A stretch of DNA of 64,000 nucleotides, taken from NCBI GenBank assembly GCA_000230955.3, contig CP007060.1:682001-746000 (forward strand), written 5' to 3'. Below the pieces are notes generated by a model that worked only from the letters and a program-made list of their open reading frames with translations, did not search any database and was not told where the DNA came from. Positions within the stretch are counted from its first letter, which is position 1, and the number at the start of each line of letters is the position of its first letter. The stretch is from Halobacterium sp. DL1. Its GTDB lineage: Archaea; Halobacteriota; Halobacteria; Halobacteriales; Halobacteriaceae. A program made the position numbers and the translations under genes. Positions 48,842 to 58,090 of this stretch are shown here, piece by piece.

Positions 48842-50679
48842 AGCATCCCCACCCCCGCGAAGACGGCGTAGGCGAACGCGACTAGCAGTCCCGAATGGAG
48901 CAACGCGTCGTAGCGTCCGCGGCTGGCGGCGCCGGCGAACCAGCCACAGGCCAGCATCGTCGCCTGCGTGACGAGGTAGAACCGGTAGCGGTCCCGCTCG
49001 ATGTCCACAGCCGTCGGGTCGATGGTGAGCCCGCCCGTGCTCGCGGCGTTCGAGACGGAGGAGAGCTGCGCGAAGCTATCGAGCACGGAGAGGTTGACGG
49101 CGACCGTGATGCCGACGACGAGCACCGCCGTCGTCCAGCCGACCGCGACGTAGACGAGCAGTCGCGAGCGGAGCGCCCGCTTCTCGTGGTAGAGCCGGCC
49201 GACCTCCGCCTGCAACGCCTCGAAGGCGGCGTCGGCGTCGCTCCCCGCGTCGAGCGCACCGGAGACGAGGCCGACGGTCTGGGCGGCGAGCTGCGTGTCG
49301 ACGCGCTCGACGAACCGGTCCAGCGCTGCAGCGCGAACGTCGTCGTCGTGCGTGGTCATCCCGAGGTTGAACGAGAGGTCCGCGACGTCTCCGTTCAGTG
49401 GCCCGAGGTCGACGTCACGGGCGACGCGCTCGACGGCGTCCCCGAACGGGCGCCCGAGGCTGACGTGGCCGGAGACGGCGTGGACGAAATCCTGGATCTC
49501 GCGGTCCTTCGCGTCGTCGAGGCGGGCGCGCCGCACCGCGACGAGGCCGACGGGGACGGCGAACGCGACGTAGCCGAGCAGGACGACGTTCGCGGGTCGC
49601 AGGCCGTGGTCCCAGAGCAGGGCGGCGACGGCGAGTGCCGGGAGTGCGAGTACGAGTGCAGCGTCGGCGGGGTTCCGGGGGGCGTTCAGGAGGACGCCGA
49701 GGCTCGTCGAGCGGTCGTGGCCGTTCCAGGAGAAGCCGCGTGGTCGCATCGACTCGACGAGCCACGCCGCGAGCGCGCCGACGACGAGCACGAAGCCGCC
49801 GCTGCCGAGGACGAGCAGTTCGCGGACGGTCGCGGTGCCGAGCGGCGTCGCCACGGTCCGTCCGAGGCCGGGCGCGAGCACGCTCAGGACGGTGGCGACG
49901 ATGACGAGGAGTGCGGGCAGCACGAGGAGGACGATGAACAGTTCGGCGACGAGTTCGAGGAAACCGGCGGCGCGCTCTCGCGTGCGCTCGCGGCGGTTCG
50001 CGAGCATCCGGGACTCGAGTTCGAGGTACTGGGCGACGGCGTCCGGCCCCTGCGCGGCGTGCTCGCGGAGCTTCAGGAGGAACGGCGCGAGCACGTCACG
50101 GCTCGGGGTGTCCCGCGCGACGACGCGGAGCCCGCGGCTCACGCTCCCGGTGAGCTCCGCGGTGTTGAGCACGTCCCGGAACGCGACCGCAGTCTCCCCG
50201 TACGCCGCCGGGCGGTCGGCGACCCGGGAGAGAAGTTCGCGCTCGTCGGTGGTGCCCGACGCGAGCACCGAGAGGTAGCGGACGGCGCCGGGGAGCGTGC
50301 TCTCGACGTCCGAGCGGCGCGCACGGGCGAGCAGGCCCAGGTAGTGGCCGCCGGCCCACACAGTCGCGCGCTTCGCGAGGAGGCCAGCGGGGACGCCCAG
50401 CGCCAGCGCCGCCGTGACGACTGGCTCGACAGGTGACGAGGCGGTGAGCGGGACGAACACGCCGGTCGGGAGGAGGGCTGCGGCCGCGAGAACGAACACT
50501 GCGACAGCGCCGAACGCGACCCAGGACGCGCCGTAGACGCGAGCGAGGAAGACGTCGAAGCTCACGTCGAGGCGGGCACCGCGGTAGCGCTTCCGGTCGG
50601 GGTCGTGGCGCGTGCGGTCGGCCTGCCGCGCGAACAGCGCGTAGAGCGCCCGGTCGAGAACCCCGAGGGTCGCGCTCAC
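48838..50679 (-). CDS. Type IV pilus/archaellum-type membrane platform protein (PilC/TadC family, double domain)
   Basis: 613 residues starting GTG at 50677-50679 (GTGA overlap with the ATPase gene). Contains two T2SSF domains: the first around ARRSDVESTLPGAVRYLSVLASGTTDERELLSRVA ... EHAAQGPDAVAQYLELES, the second around AVSGHVSLGRPFGDAVERVARDVDLGPLNGDV, each followed by membrane helix pairs. Such two-domain proteins are usual in haloarchaeal PilC. It anchors the ATPase and pilin assembly in the membrane. Confidence 0.9.
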   Translation of the reverse strand: MSATLGVLDRALYALFARQADRTRHDPDRKRYRGARLDVSFDVFLARVYGASWVAFGAVAVFVLAAAALLPTGVFVPLTASSPVEPVVTAALALGVPAGLLAKRATVWAGGHYLGLLARARRSDVESTLPGAVRYLSVLASGTTDERELLSRVADRPAAYGETAVAFRDVLNTAELTGSVSRGLRVVARDTPSRDVLAPFLLKLREHAAQGPDAVAQYLELESRMLANRRERTRERAAGFLELVAELFIVLLVLPALLVIVATVLSVLAPGLGRTVATPLGTATVRELLVLGSGGFVLVVGALAAWLVESMRPRGFSWNGHDRSTSLGVLLNAPRNPADAALVLALPALAVAALLWDHGLRPANVVLLGYVAFAVPVGLVAVRRARLDDAKDREIQDFVHAVSGHVSLGRPFGDAVERVARDVDLGPLNGDVADLSFNLGMTTHDDDVRAAALDRFVERVDTQLAAQTVGLVSGALDAGSDADAAFEALQAEVGRLYHEKRALRSRLLVYVAVGWTTAVLVVGITVAVNLSVLDSFAQLSSVSNAASTGGLTIDPTAVDIERDRYRFYLVTQATMLACGWFAGAASRGRYDALLHSGLLVAFAYAVFAGVGML

Positions 50680-52820
50680 TCCTCGGCCCTCCGGTGGAGT
50701 CGCTCGACGGTCGCGGCTTCGTCGGTGCGGAGGTCCGACAGGAGGCCGAACAGCTCCTCGAAGTTCGAGACGCCCTGGTCGTGGAGGTACTCGACGTAGC
50801 GGCGCTTCTGCGCGAACTCCTCGCGGACGTCGGCGACCGGCCGGTCGGTGCGCGCGGCGAGACGGTCGATGAAGCACACGTTCTCGGCGCCGACGAACGA
50901 GAAGTCGTCGTCGGGCGTGCGCTCGACCACGCGGCGGTAGTGGATTGTGCCGTCGTCCTTCTGGACGCTCCGAGCGTCGTCGGGTGCCTCCTCGTCGCCG
51001 ACGAGTTCGACCACCTCGCCGACGTAACGGTCGCCGTCGACGTGTCGGGGGAAGACGACGAGGTCCACCTCGCGGAGGAGGTAGGCGGGCACGCCCTGCT
51101 CGATGGCGCGGTTGACGAGCGTCTCGACGTCCTCGGCGTGCGTGGTGCCGACGACGCCGTGGCCGGTGTTCAGTACCTGCGCGAAGCTCTCGAAGCTCTC
51201 CCGGGTGTTGATCTCGGCGATGACCTCGACGTCGGGGTTGAGGTAGTTGGTCTCGGTCATCAGGTCGGCCATCGAGACCCGCTTGAACTCGCGCTCGTGG
51301 TCCCGGGTGGTGAGCGAGACGCCGGTCTCGTGGGGGAGACGGACTTCGCGGGAGCCCTCGTCGATGCTAATGGGGCGGTCGTCGAAGGGGACGAACGGCA
51401 TGTGGGCGTTCATGAGCGTCGTCTTCCCCACGCCGGTCGGCCCGGAGAAGAGGACGACGCCGTGGTGTTCATACACCATCCAGAGCAGCGCGACCACGTC
51501 CGCCGAGAGGCTGTTCCGCTGGAGGAGGTCGACGGGCGTCAGCGCGTCGGCGGCCTGCTTGCGGATAGAGACGTGGGGGCCGCCCTCGCTGATGACGGGG
51601 AGCGCGACGGCACACCGGATGGTCACGTCCCCACTCACCTCCGCGGGTTCGAGGTTCACCTTCGCCGAGGGGTTCGAGGCGTTCAGCTCGACGCCGTCGC
51701 GGGCGGCCAGCTGGGTGACGAGGTTGACGAAGCGCTGCTCGTCGTCCAGCGAGAGGTTCGTCGGCAGGCGCTCGCCGTGGGCCCGCAGGTCGCCCCGCGG
51801 GACGACCTTCACGCGCTCGCCGACGCGGTTGGCCTCCACGTCTTCCAGGCGGTCGTCGCGGATGGGGACAGTGAGTTCGCCGTCGCCGACGAAGTCCCGG
51901 AGGACGTAGTACGTGAGGTCGTCGAGCCGGTCGTCCGAGAACCGGCGCCCGACCGGCGGCACCGCGAGCCCGTACTCCGCGAGCGCCGCACGCACGCGGT
52001 GTCGCGTGGCCTCCAGCCACGCCCGCGTGTTCCGCACGGTGAGCCGCCGGGAGAGGAATTCGCGGGCGCGCTCCGCGACGAACGCGGTGCGGTCGGCGCC
52101 GTCGCCGAGCAGCCCCTCGACGTTGGCCTCCCAGATTCTGTCTTTACATTCGGCGATAAGTTCGTCGTCGCCCGGGAGGCGGTCGGGTTCGCGGACGGCG
52201 TACTTGGTGTCGAACGCGTCCCGCCCGAGGACACGCTCGCGGTAGACGACCACGGGAACGTCGAAGTCCCGGAACGGGACGGTGTACCGGGCGAGGCGCT
52301 CGGAGAGGAACCGGTCGAGGTGCGGCGGGTCGGCGGGGATGTCGGTGACGGCGGGCGCGTACTCGGCGGTGTGGACGACCAGCGATTCGGTGGCGGCGTC
52401 CGCTACCTCCACGCCCTCGTCGAGCGCCAGCGGCGTGAGATCGCCCAGGCCGCGGACCGCACAGAGCGCGTGGAACTCGACGCGCCGCCGGGCGGCCCGC
52501 GAGCAGTCCGTCAGGCGAGCGAGCACGCGGCGGTGTTTCTCGCCGAGGCCCGCCGCGACGCGCTCTCTCGTCCCCTCCCGCGTTCGTGGCCGGGAGAGCT
52601 GCGCGTCCGCGAAGTAGTCCGTGACGCGGTCGAGGGCGGCCTCGTCGTCCTCGCCCAACGGCGGCGTCCGCACTGCGTACTCGAAGCTGTCCGCGCGCTC
52701 ACTCACGGTGACCACCACGCCCGGGTGGACCTCGTACTGCGAGCGGACAGCGGGCGCGTACCAGGCATCACCGTCGTCCGGCGGGACGGGCGCCGGTACT
52801 GCGTCGGCGTGTTCCAGCAT
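50676..52820 (-). CDS. Type IV pilus-like secretion ATPase (PilB/TadA/GspE family)
   Basis: 714 residues. N-terminal ~300 residues specific to haloarchaeal PilB proteins; ATPase core has Walker A GPTGVGKTT at about 455-463, Walker B-like region DVEVIAEINTRESFE, Asp box SIDEGSREVRLPHE and His box TGHGVVGTTHAEDVETL. C-terminal helical end (LDRLAARTDRPVADVREEF). Head of the operon, so it powers assembly by the platform and pilins that follow. TATA at 52843-52856. Confidence 0.93.
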   Translation of the reverse strand: MLEHADAVPAPVPPDDGDAWYAPAVRSQYEVHPGVVVTVSERADSFEYAVRTPPLGEDDEAALDRVTDYFADAQLSRPRTREGTRERVAAGLGEKHRRVLARLTDCSRAARRRVEFHALCAVRGLGDLTPLALDEGVEVADAATESLVVHTAEYAPAVTDIPADPPHLDRFLSERLARYTVPFRDFDVPVVVYRERVLGRDAFDTKYAVREPDRLPGDDELIAECKDRIWEANVEGLLGDGADRTAFVAERAREFLSRRLTVRNTRAWLEATRHRVRAALAEYGLAVPPVGRRFSDDRLDDLTYYVLRDFVGDGELTVPIRDDRLEDVEANRVGERVKVVPRGDLRAHGERLPTNLSLDDEQRFVNLVTQLAARDGVELNASNPSAKVNLEPAEVSGDVTIRCAVALPVISEGGPHVSIRKQAADALTPVDLLQRNSLSADVVALLWMVYEHHGVVLFSGPTGVGKTTLMNAHMPFVPFDDRPISIDEGSREVRLPHETGVSLTTRDHEREFKRVSMADLMTETNYLNPDVEVIAEINTRESFESFAQVLNTGHGVVGTTHAEDVETLVNRAIEQGVPAYLLREVDLVVFPRHVDGDRYVGEVVELVGDEEAPDDARSVQKDDGTIHYRRVVERTPDDDFSFVGAENVCFIDRLAARTDRPVADVREEFAQKRRYVEYLHDQGVSNFEELFGLLSDLRTDEAATVERLHRRAEE

Positions 52821-52842
52821 TGCCCGCCTCTCACGCCTACTG

Positions 52843-52856
52843 TAATTTAAAATTTA
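52843..52856 (-). promoter_or_regulatory. TATA region of the pilus-like operon
   Basis: TAAATTTTAAATTA on the minus strand, 23-36 nt upstream of the ATPase ATG. It is strongly AT-rich compared with the surroundings and there is a second AT-rich patch to 52880. Strong promoter candidate for the whole seven-gene operon. Confidence 0.65.
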
Positions 52857-52923
52857 GCAAACTAGAAGAAAATTAATTCTGGTTCGGGCGGATGATTTGG
52901 GGCTCCGGGTCCGGTGCTGCCCC

Positions 52924-53469
52924 TCACGGACAGTCTGTGGCTCCGAAGGTTCGGGGCTCGGCTCCCTGCTGCACGGCCGTCGTCGCGCCGTCGGTCACCG
53001 AGACGAGCATCGCCTGTCCACCGTAGCCGTGCGTCTCGTCGTGACCACGGACAACCACACAGGAACTGTCGTCGGGAACCTCGATGGTCGCCGAGCGCGT
53101 GAACTCCCTAGTGCCGTGGGCGTGTGCGAGTTCGCGGCGGCCGAGTCTCGTGCCGTCCAGTCGTTCGACCTGCCACCAGTTCGCGTAGCCGTCCTCGTCG
53201 TCGTCGTCGTGGTGGAGCGTGACGTCGAAGCGGACGCCCTCGCCGGTCTGTTCGACGCTGACGCCCGTGACGTTCGCCTCGCGGAGGTCGAGTTCGTCGG
53301 TCCCATCGTTGTCGGACTCGCCGGAGTCGGATTCGCCGGTCGTCGAGGTATCCGTCGTGGCATCCTCGGACCCGGTGGTACAGCCGGTGAGGGCTAGAGC
53401 ACTCGTGCTCGCGACGGTCGCGAGGAAGCGTCGACGGAACACGACTGCAGCTTCGTTCTCTGGCCCCAT
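52924..53469 (-). CDS. Tat-exported lipoprotein of unknown function
   Basis: 181 residues from ATG at 53467-53469 (an upstream GTG is possible). The signal peptide carries a twin-arginine motif RRRFLA (12-17), a hydrophobic stretch and lipobox LTGC with lipidation Cys30. Next comes a Thr/Ser/Asp-rich linker, then a ~120-residue beta-sandwich-like domain (VSVEQTGEGVRFDVTLHHDDDDEDGY; RLDGTRLGRRELAHAHGT). A single Cys pair (Cys140/Cys180 region) may form a disulfide. No operon partner. Confidence 0.8.
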   Translation of the reverse strand: MGPENEAAVVFRRRFLATVASTSALALTGCTTGSEDATTDTSTTGESDSGESDNDGTDELDLREANVTGVSVEQTGEGVRFDVTLHHDDDDEDGYANWWQVERLDGTRLGRRELAHAHGTREFTRSATIEVPDDSSCVVVRGHDETHGYGGQAMLVSVTDGATTAVQQGAEPRTFGATDCP

Positions 53470-53582
53470 AACGACCACAGTGTGGTCAGGGTCGCCCGCT
53501 CACCTCTCGCGCGTGCCGTGGTACAGTACCCCGCGCTTACTGGTCGCAAGAGCTATACTTCAGACATCGCAAACGCCGGACA

Positions 53583-54536
53583 GTGGACCGAAACGTTCGC
53601 GCCCTGATACTCGCTCTCCTCTGCGTGCTCGCCGTTTCGCTTGCGGCCGCCACGCTGGCGAACCCCCAGCACCCCGCCGGCACCGGCGACGGGTCCAGCG
53701 GGTCCGGATTCGACGAGAGCGGCCCAGCCGACCGGAACGGCGACGAAACTGGCGACGGTAACGGCGTCCCCGAACCCAAAGATGGCGAGGGGATGATACA
53801 GATCGGGCCGGCCTGCTGGCCGTTTCTCCTTTCTCCGGAGTTCGCGCTGCTCGCCGCCGCGTTCTACGTGGGCGTCGGCGCGTACTTCTACCGGCGGGAC
53901 GGCTGGATTCCGGCCGTCGCCGTGCTGTTCCTCGTCACGATGGTCGTCCTGCCCGGCTGGCTCGTTTTCACGGGCTGTGGCACCGAAGCGACCACGAACC
54001 AGAACGGCGGGGTCATCCCTCCGCTTAGCGCCAGCGACCCCGGTAGCAGCGACGCCGGCGGCTCCTCGGGCACCGAGACGCTGTTCGACCCGCCGATGGT
54101 GCTCGCCGCGCTGGCCGTGGTCGTCGTTCTGCTCGCGCTCGTCGCGTTCCGCGCGACCGGCGACGACCCGCCGCCCGACGAGGCGATGCCCGAGGAACCG
54201 GCCGGCGAGACGGACGAAGAGGCACTCGGTGCGCTCGGAAACGTGGCGGGGGAGGCCGCCGACCGCATCGCCGAGGCCGCCGACGTGGAGAACGAGGTGT
54301 ACCGCGCGTGGCGGGAGATGACCGGCCACCTCGACGTCGAGAACCCCGAGTCCAGCACGCCCGCCGAGTTCGCCGCCGCCGCCGAGTCCGTCGGCATGGA
54401 CGACGCGCACGTCGCGGAACTCACCGACCTGTTCCGGGAGGTCCGGTACGGCGGCGCCGCCGCGACCGACGACCGGGAGCAGCGCGCCATCGACGCGTTG
54501 CGCGCCATCGAGTCGACGTACGGGGGTGAGGACTGA
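53583..54536 (+). CDS. DUF4129-domain membrane protein, first gene of the DUF58/MoxR-type cluster
   Basis: 317 residues, GTG start. N-terminal helix (ALILALLCVLAVSLAAATLA), extracellular Gly/Ser/Asp-rich region, three more helices, and a cytoplasmic DUF4129 domain (EVYRAWREMTGHLDVENPESSTPAEFAAAAESVGMDDAHVAELTDLFREVRYGGA). This domain is found beside DUF58 and MoxR genes and in transglutaminase-like membrane proteins. Overlaps the next start by 1 nt. Confidence 0.85.
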   Translation: MDRNVRALILALLCVLAVSLAAATLANPQHPAGTGDGSSGSGFDESGPADRNGDETGDGNGVPEPKDGEGMIQIGPACWPFLLSPEFALLAAAFYVGVGAYFYRRDGWIPAVAVLFLVTMVVLPGWLVFTGCGTEATTNQNGGVIPPLSASDPGSSDAGGSSGTETLFDPPMVLAALAVVVVLLALVAFRATGDDPPPDEAMPEEPAGETDEEALGALGNVAGEAADRIAEAADVENEVYRAWREMTGHLDVENPESSTPAEFAAAAESVGMDDAHVAELTDLFREVRYGGAAATDDREQRAIDALRAIESTYGGED

Positions 54537-55105
54537 TGCTGCGCCGCGTGCTCGCCGGACTCGGCCTGCTGTTCGCAGCCCTCGGCGTCGCGGTCGCGCT
54601 CGTGCCGTCGGTCGCGAACGTCGTCCGGTTGCCCGACGTGCCGGCGGTGGTCGTCGGCGCCGTCGCGGTCGTGCTCGGGGTCGCGACGTTCATCGCTCGC
54701 AGGCAGGTCGGGTTCCGCGACCCCGCGGAGGCGTCCGTGCGCGCCAGCGGCCTCGAGAGCCGCTTCGAACCGCCCCGCCCCGGCCACGAGATAGACGAAC
54801 AGCTCTCCCTGGGCGGTCGGGAGTCCCTCGACGTCCAGTTGCGCGAGCGCCTCCGCGTCCTCGCGGTCCGCCTGCTCGCCGAGTCGGAGGGGTGGTCCGA
54901 GGCGGAAGCGGAGCGGCGCCTCAAAGACGGCACGTGGACCGAAGATCGCACCGCGGCGGCGCTGTTCTGCGACGACATCACCCCGCCCGCCCAGGACGTC
55001 GTCGCGTCCATCGCGGGCATCAGTTCGGCCCGCGAGCGGGAGCTCAGACACGCCCTCGACGAACTGGAGCGGCGCTCCGGCGTCGACGTGGAGGGGGGTG
55101 ACTGA
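54536..55105 (+). CDS. Membrane protein of the DUF58/MoxR-type cluster
   Basis: 189 residues: two N-terminal membrane helices (VLAGLGLLFAALGVAVALVPSVANVV; VPAVVVGAVAVVLGVATFIA) and a cytoplasmic helical domain (LRVLAVRLLAESEGWSEAEAERRLKDGTWTEDRTAAALFCDD) ending ALDELERRSGVDVEGGD. The RLKDGTWTxDxxAAAF-type sequence is typical of the second gene in this haloarchaeal cluster. Overlaps DUF58 by 8 nt. Confidence 0.8.
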   Translation: MLRRVLAGLGLLFAALGVAVALVPSVANVVRLPDVPAVVVGAVAVVLGVATFIARRQVGFRDPAEASVRASGLESRFEPPRPGHEIDEQLSLGGRESLDVQLRERLRVLAVRLLAESEGWSEAEAERRLKDGTWTEDRTAAALFCDDITPPAQDVVASIAGISSARERELRHALDELERRSGVDVEGGD

Positions 55106-56459
55106 CGTGGCGACCGCTACCGAGGCGCCCGCGACAGAGTCCAGCGGCGGGGACGCCACCGATGACGTCGCTGCGGGGGACGGAGCCATCGTCTCCCTGT
55201 CGACCCGGGAGACGAAGCGCTGGCGCGGCGTCACCGCGCTGTCGCTGCTCGCCGCGGCGGTCGGGGCCGTGTTGACGTCGCCGACCGCACTCCTGCTGGC
55301 CGTGCTCGGCGTCGCGTACGCGGCGTACGGACAGCTGTTCCCCGCGCCGTCGCCGTCCCTGCGTGTCGAGCGCACCGTCGAGGCCGAGGACCCCGACCCG
55401 GGCGACGAGGTCGACGTGACGCTGTCGGTGACGAACGAGGGGGCGTTCCTCCCGGACCTCCGCGTCGTCGACGACGTCCCCGAGGGCGTGGCGGTCGTCG
55501 AGGGGTCACCGCGACTCGCCACCGCGTTGCGGTCCGGGAAGACCGCGACCATCCGGTACACCATCGAGATGCGGCGCGGCGAGTACGAGTTCGACGCGGT
55601 CCGGGTTCGCGCACGCGACCCGAGCGGCGCCCGCGAGACGGAGGCGACCATCCGCGCCGCGTCGACGGTGGCGTCCGTCCCGACGCTGCCGCGACTCGAC
55701 TCGTTCCCGCTCCGCAGCCAGACCGTCCAGCGCGTGGGCCGGGTCTCCACCTCGCAGGGCGGCAGCGGCGTGGAGTTCCACGCGACCCGCGAGTACCGCC
55801 CCGGCGACCCGCTCTCGCGGGTCGACTGGAACCGGCTCGCCCGCACCGGGGAGCTCTCGACGGTGCAGTACCGCGAGGAGCGCGCCGCCACCGTCGTCGC
55901 CATCGTGGACGCCCGCGAGCAGTCCCACGTCGCAGACGCCGACGGGGAGAGCGCCGTCGAGTACGGCGTCGAGGCGGCGGGCGGCGTCGCGTCCGCGCTC
56001 CTCGACTCGGGGGACAGCGTCGGCCTCGCCGCGTTCGGCCCCCACTGGACGTGGGTCCAGCCGGGCATCGGCCGCGACCACCGCGCCCGCCTCCGGGACC
56101 GGCTCGCCCGCTCGCGGGGCTTCGCGGCGCTGCCACCCGAGCGACGGTTCCTCGCCGCACTCGTCTTCCGCCGGCTGAAGAAACAGCTCCCCGCCGACGC
56201 CCAGGTCGTCTTCTGCTCGCCGCTCGCCGACGACGACGCCGTCGAGTACGTCCGGCGCATCGAGGCAGGCGGCAACCCAGTCACGGTCGTCTCACCGGAC
56301 GTCACTGGAACCGACACACTCGGCCAGCAGGTCGCCCGCGTCGAGCGCGCCACGCGCATCCGGTCGCTCCGCCGCGCCGGCATCCGCGTTGTCGACTGGT
56401 CGCCGGAGGACTCGTTCCCGGTTGCCGTCGCCACGGCACAGCGGGGGTGGTCGCAGTGA
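55098..56459 (+). CDS. DUF58-domain protein
   Basis: 453 residues, GTG start. Two membrane helices near 45-85, a beta-sandwich of CARDB/DUF11-like form (VERTVEAEDPDPGDEVDVTLSVTNEGAFLPDLRVVDDVPEG), and a C-terminal von-Willebrand-A-like DUF58 domain with the signature STSQGGSGVEFHATREYRPGDPLSRVDWNRLARTG and VVAIVDAREQS. Such proteins form complexes with MoxR ATPases, which probably remodel or activate them. Overlaps the next start by GTGA. Confidence 0.9.
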   Translation: MTDVATATEAPATESSGGDATDDVAAGDGAIVSLSTRETKRWRGVTALSLLAAAVGAVLTSPTALLLAVLGVAYAAYGQLFPAPSPSLRVERTVEAEDPDPGDEVDVTLSVTNEGAFLPDLRVVDDVPEGVAVVEGSPRLATALRSGKTATIRYTIEMRRGEYEFDAVRVRARDPSGARETEATIRAASTVASVPTLPRLDSFPLRSQTVQRVGRVSTSQGGSGVEFHATREYRPGDPLSRVDWNRLARTGELSTVQYREERAATVVAIVDAREQSHVADADGESAVEYGVEAAGGVASALLDSGDSVGLAAFGPHWTWVQPGIGRDHRARLRDRLARSRGFAALPPERRFLAALVFRRLKKQLPADAQVVFCSPLADDDAVEYVRRIEAGGNPVTVVSPDVTGTDTLGQQVARVERATRIRSLRRAGIRVVDWSPEDSFPVAVATAQRGWSQ

Positions 56460-56953
56460 CAGAGTTCGACCCGCGTCCGCCGACCACCGCGGTGCTGCCG
56501 GCCGCAGTCGCTGCCGCCGTCTCCGTGCTGGCGGTCGTCGCCGGGTCGGTGGTCGGCGCGGCGCTGGTGGGGCCGGGCGCCGTCGGTGTCGTCTACGGCG
56601 CCCACACCGCGACACGGCGGTACGTCACCCTCGGTGCGGGTCTCGCGTTCGTCGGCGTCGTCCTCGCCGCCACCCAGGGCCTCCCAATCTCGCTGGCGCT
56701 GGTCGCCGGCGTCGCTGCCATCGTCGCGTATGACACCGGCGAGCACGCCGTGACGCTCGGCATCGACGTCGGCAGCCAGGCACCGACGGGACAGTCGGTG
56801 CTCGTCCACGCGACTGGGAGCCTCGCGGTCGGGTCGCTCGCCGCCGCCTTCGGCTACGCAATCTACGTCTTCGGGCCCACCAGCCTCCCGGTGACCGGGC
56901 TCATCGCGTTGCTCCTGGCCGCCGTCCTGCTGGCGTACGCCCTCGGCGACTAG
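56456..56953 (+). CDS. Five-helix membrane protein, last gene of the DUF58 cluster (DUF7519-like)
   Basis: 165 residues, GTG start at 56456. Five hydrophobic helices; a short charged loop at EHAVTLGIDVGSQAPTGQ. It is the usual membrane partner at the end of this operon in haloarchaea. Shares its TAG stop region with the convergent MoxR gene (4-nt overlap). Confidence 0.75.
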   Translation: MTEFDPRPPTTAVLPAAVAAAVSVLAVVAGSVVGAALVGPGAVGVVYGAHTATRRYVTLGAGLAFVGVVLAATQGLPISLALVAGVAAIVAYDTGEHAVTLGIDVGSQAPTGQSVLVHATGSLAVGSLAAAFGYAIYVFGPTSLPVTGLIALLLAAVLLAYALGD

Positions 56954-57903
56954 CCCTGGACGGTCGGCACTTCGACGCTGTCGAGGACGTCGGCGACGAC
57001 GTCCTGCTTCGCGACGTTCTCGACGGCGGCGTCGGGCGTGAGCACGATGCGGTGGGCGAGCACGTTCGGCGCCAGTCGCTTCACGTCCTCCGGAACGACG
57101 TACTCCCGGCCCTTCACGACGGCCCGCGCCCGCGCGGCCTCGAACATGCGCTGGGTGCCCCGCGGACTCACGCCGACCTCGACGCGGCGGTCCTCGCGGG
57201 TCGCCCGCGCGATGGATACCATGTACTGGAGGAGGCCGCCTTCGACCCGGACCTCCTCGGGGGCCTGCTTCATCGTCTCGATGCGCTCGGCGTCTAGTAC
57301 GGCTTCGACCGTGGGACTGCGCGTGTCGCGGCCCGCGCGCCGTCGCAGCAGGTCGAGTTCGCCGGCCTCGTCGGGGTAGCCGATGCCCGCCTTCGCCACG
57401 AAGCGGTCCATCTGTGCCTCCGGGAGCGGGAACGTCCCCTCCTGCTCGACCGGGTTCTGCGTCGCGATGACGAAGAACGGCTTCGGGAGCTCCATCGTCT
57501 CCCCGTCGATGGTCGCCTGCCCCTCCTCCATGGCCTCGAGGAGCGCGGCCTGGGTCTTCGGCGGGGCGCGGTTGATCTCGTCGGCGAGCACCACGTTCGC
57601 GAAGATCGGGCCCGGCTGGAACTCGAACTCCCGGCTCTTCTCGTTGAAGACGTGCGTCCCGAGCACGTCCGAGGGGAGGAGGTCCGGGGTGAACTGTACC
57701 CGCTGGAAGGAGAGCCCCAGGGCCGTGGCGACGCTCCGGGCGGTGAGCGTCTTCCCGGTGCCCGGGACGTCTTCGAGGAGGACGTGGCCGTCGGCCAGGA
57801 AGCCGACGAGGACCGTTTCGAGGAACTCGCGGTCGGTGATGACTGCCCGCTCGACCTCGTTCAGGACGGCGTCGCACTCGTCACGCGCGCTGGTGACGTC
57901 CAT
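56950..57903 (-). CDS. MoxR-family AAA+ ATPase
   Basis: 317 residues from ATG at 57901-57903; an upstream GTG (about 57948) would add 15 residues. Walker A DVPGTGKTL at 45-53, Walker B VVLADEINRAPPKTQ, sensor 1 PFFVIATQNPVEQEGTFPLPEAQMDRF, sensor 2 arginine in SPRGTQRM. Works as a hexameric chaperone for the vWA/DUF58 proteins, and is therefore the functional partner of the four convergent genes although transcribed separately. The promoter may be near 57975 (TTTAGTGG on the minus strand). Confidence 0.93.
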   Translation of the reverse strand: MDVTSARDECDAVLNEVERAVITDREFLETVLVGFLADGHVLLEDVPGTGKTLTARSVATALGLSFQRVQFTPDLLPSDVLGTHVFNEKSREFEFQPGPIFANVVLADEINRAPPKTQAALLEAMEEGQATIDGETMELPKPFFVIATQNPVEQEGTFPLPEAQMDRFVAKAGIGYPDEAGELDLLRRRAGRDTRSPTVEAVLDAERIETMKQAPEEVRVEGGLLQYMVSIARATREDRRVEVGVSPRGTQRMFEAARARAVVKGREYVVPEDVKRLAPNVLAHRIVLTPDAAVENVAKQDVVADVLDSVEVPTVQG

Positions 57904-58005
57904 GGTCGATTCGAACGACCCGCTCCGTTTAGCGCTATCGGTTGACACGATGGCTGTTTGTGGAACCGAAACCACTAAATCCGAACACGGCGACGTATCG
58001 AACGA

Positions 58006-58090
58006 GCCGAGGTAGCCTAGCCTGGCCAAGGCGGTTGCCTCGAAAGCAACTGTCCACACGGACTCAGGAGTTCAAATCTCCTCCTCGGCG
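58006..58090 (+). tRNA. tRNA-Ser(CGA)
   Basis: 85 nt, class II. Acceptor stem GCCGAGG/CCTCGGC, discriminator G, D-arm TAGCCTAGCCTGGCCAAGGC, anticodon stem GTTGC/GCAAC with loop CTCGAAA (anticodon CGA), long variable arm TGTCCACACGGACTC, T-arm AGGAG-TTCAAAT-CTCCT. No intron. Followed by two more copies of the last ~22 nt, at 58217-58238 and 58363-58389. An upstream TATA-like ACTAAATCC at about 57973-57981 is at the right distance. Confidence 0.95.

Noticed and set aside
53888-57877. Very long minus-strand open frame (over 1300 codons) antisense to the DUF58 cluster
   Set aside because: High-GC shadow: composition is Arg/Ser/Thr/Pro-rich without domains, while the plus-strand frames have DUF4129, DUF58 and family motifs and linked start/stop overlaps.
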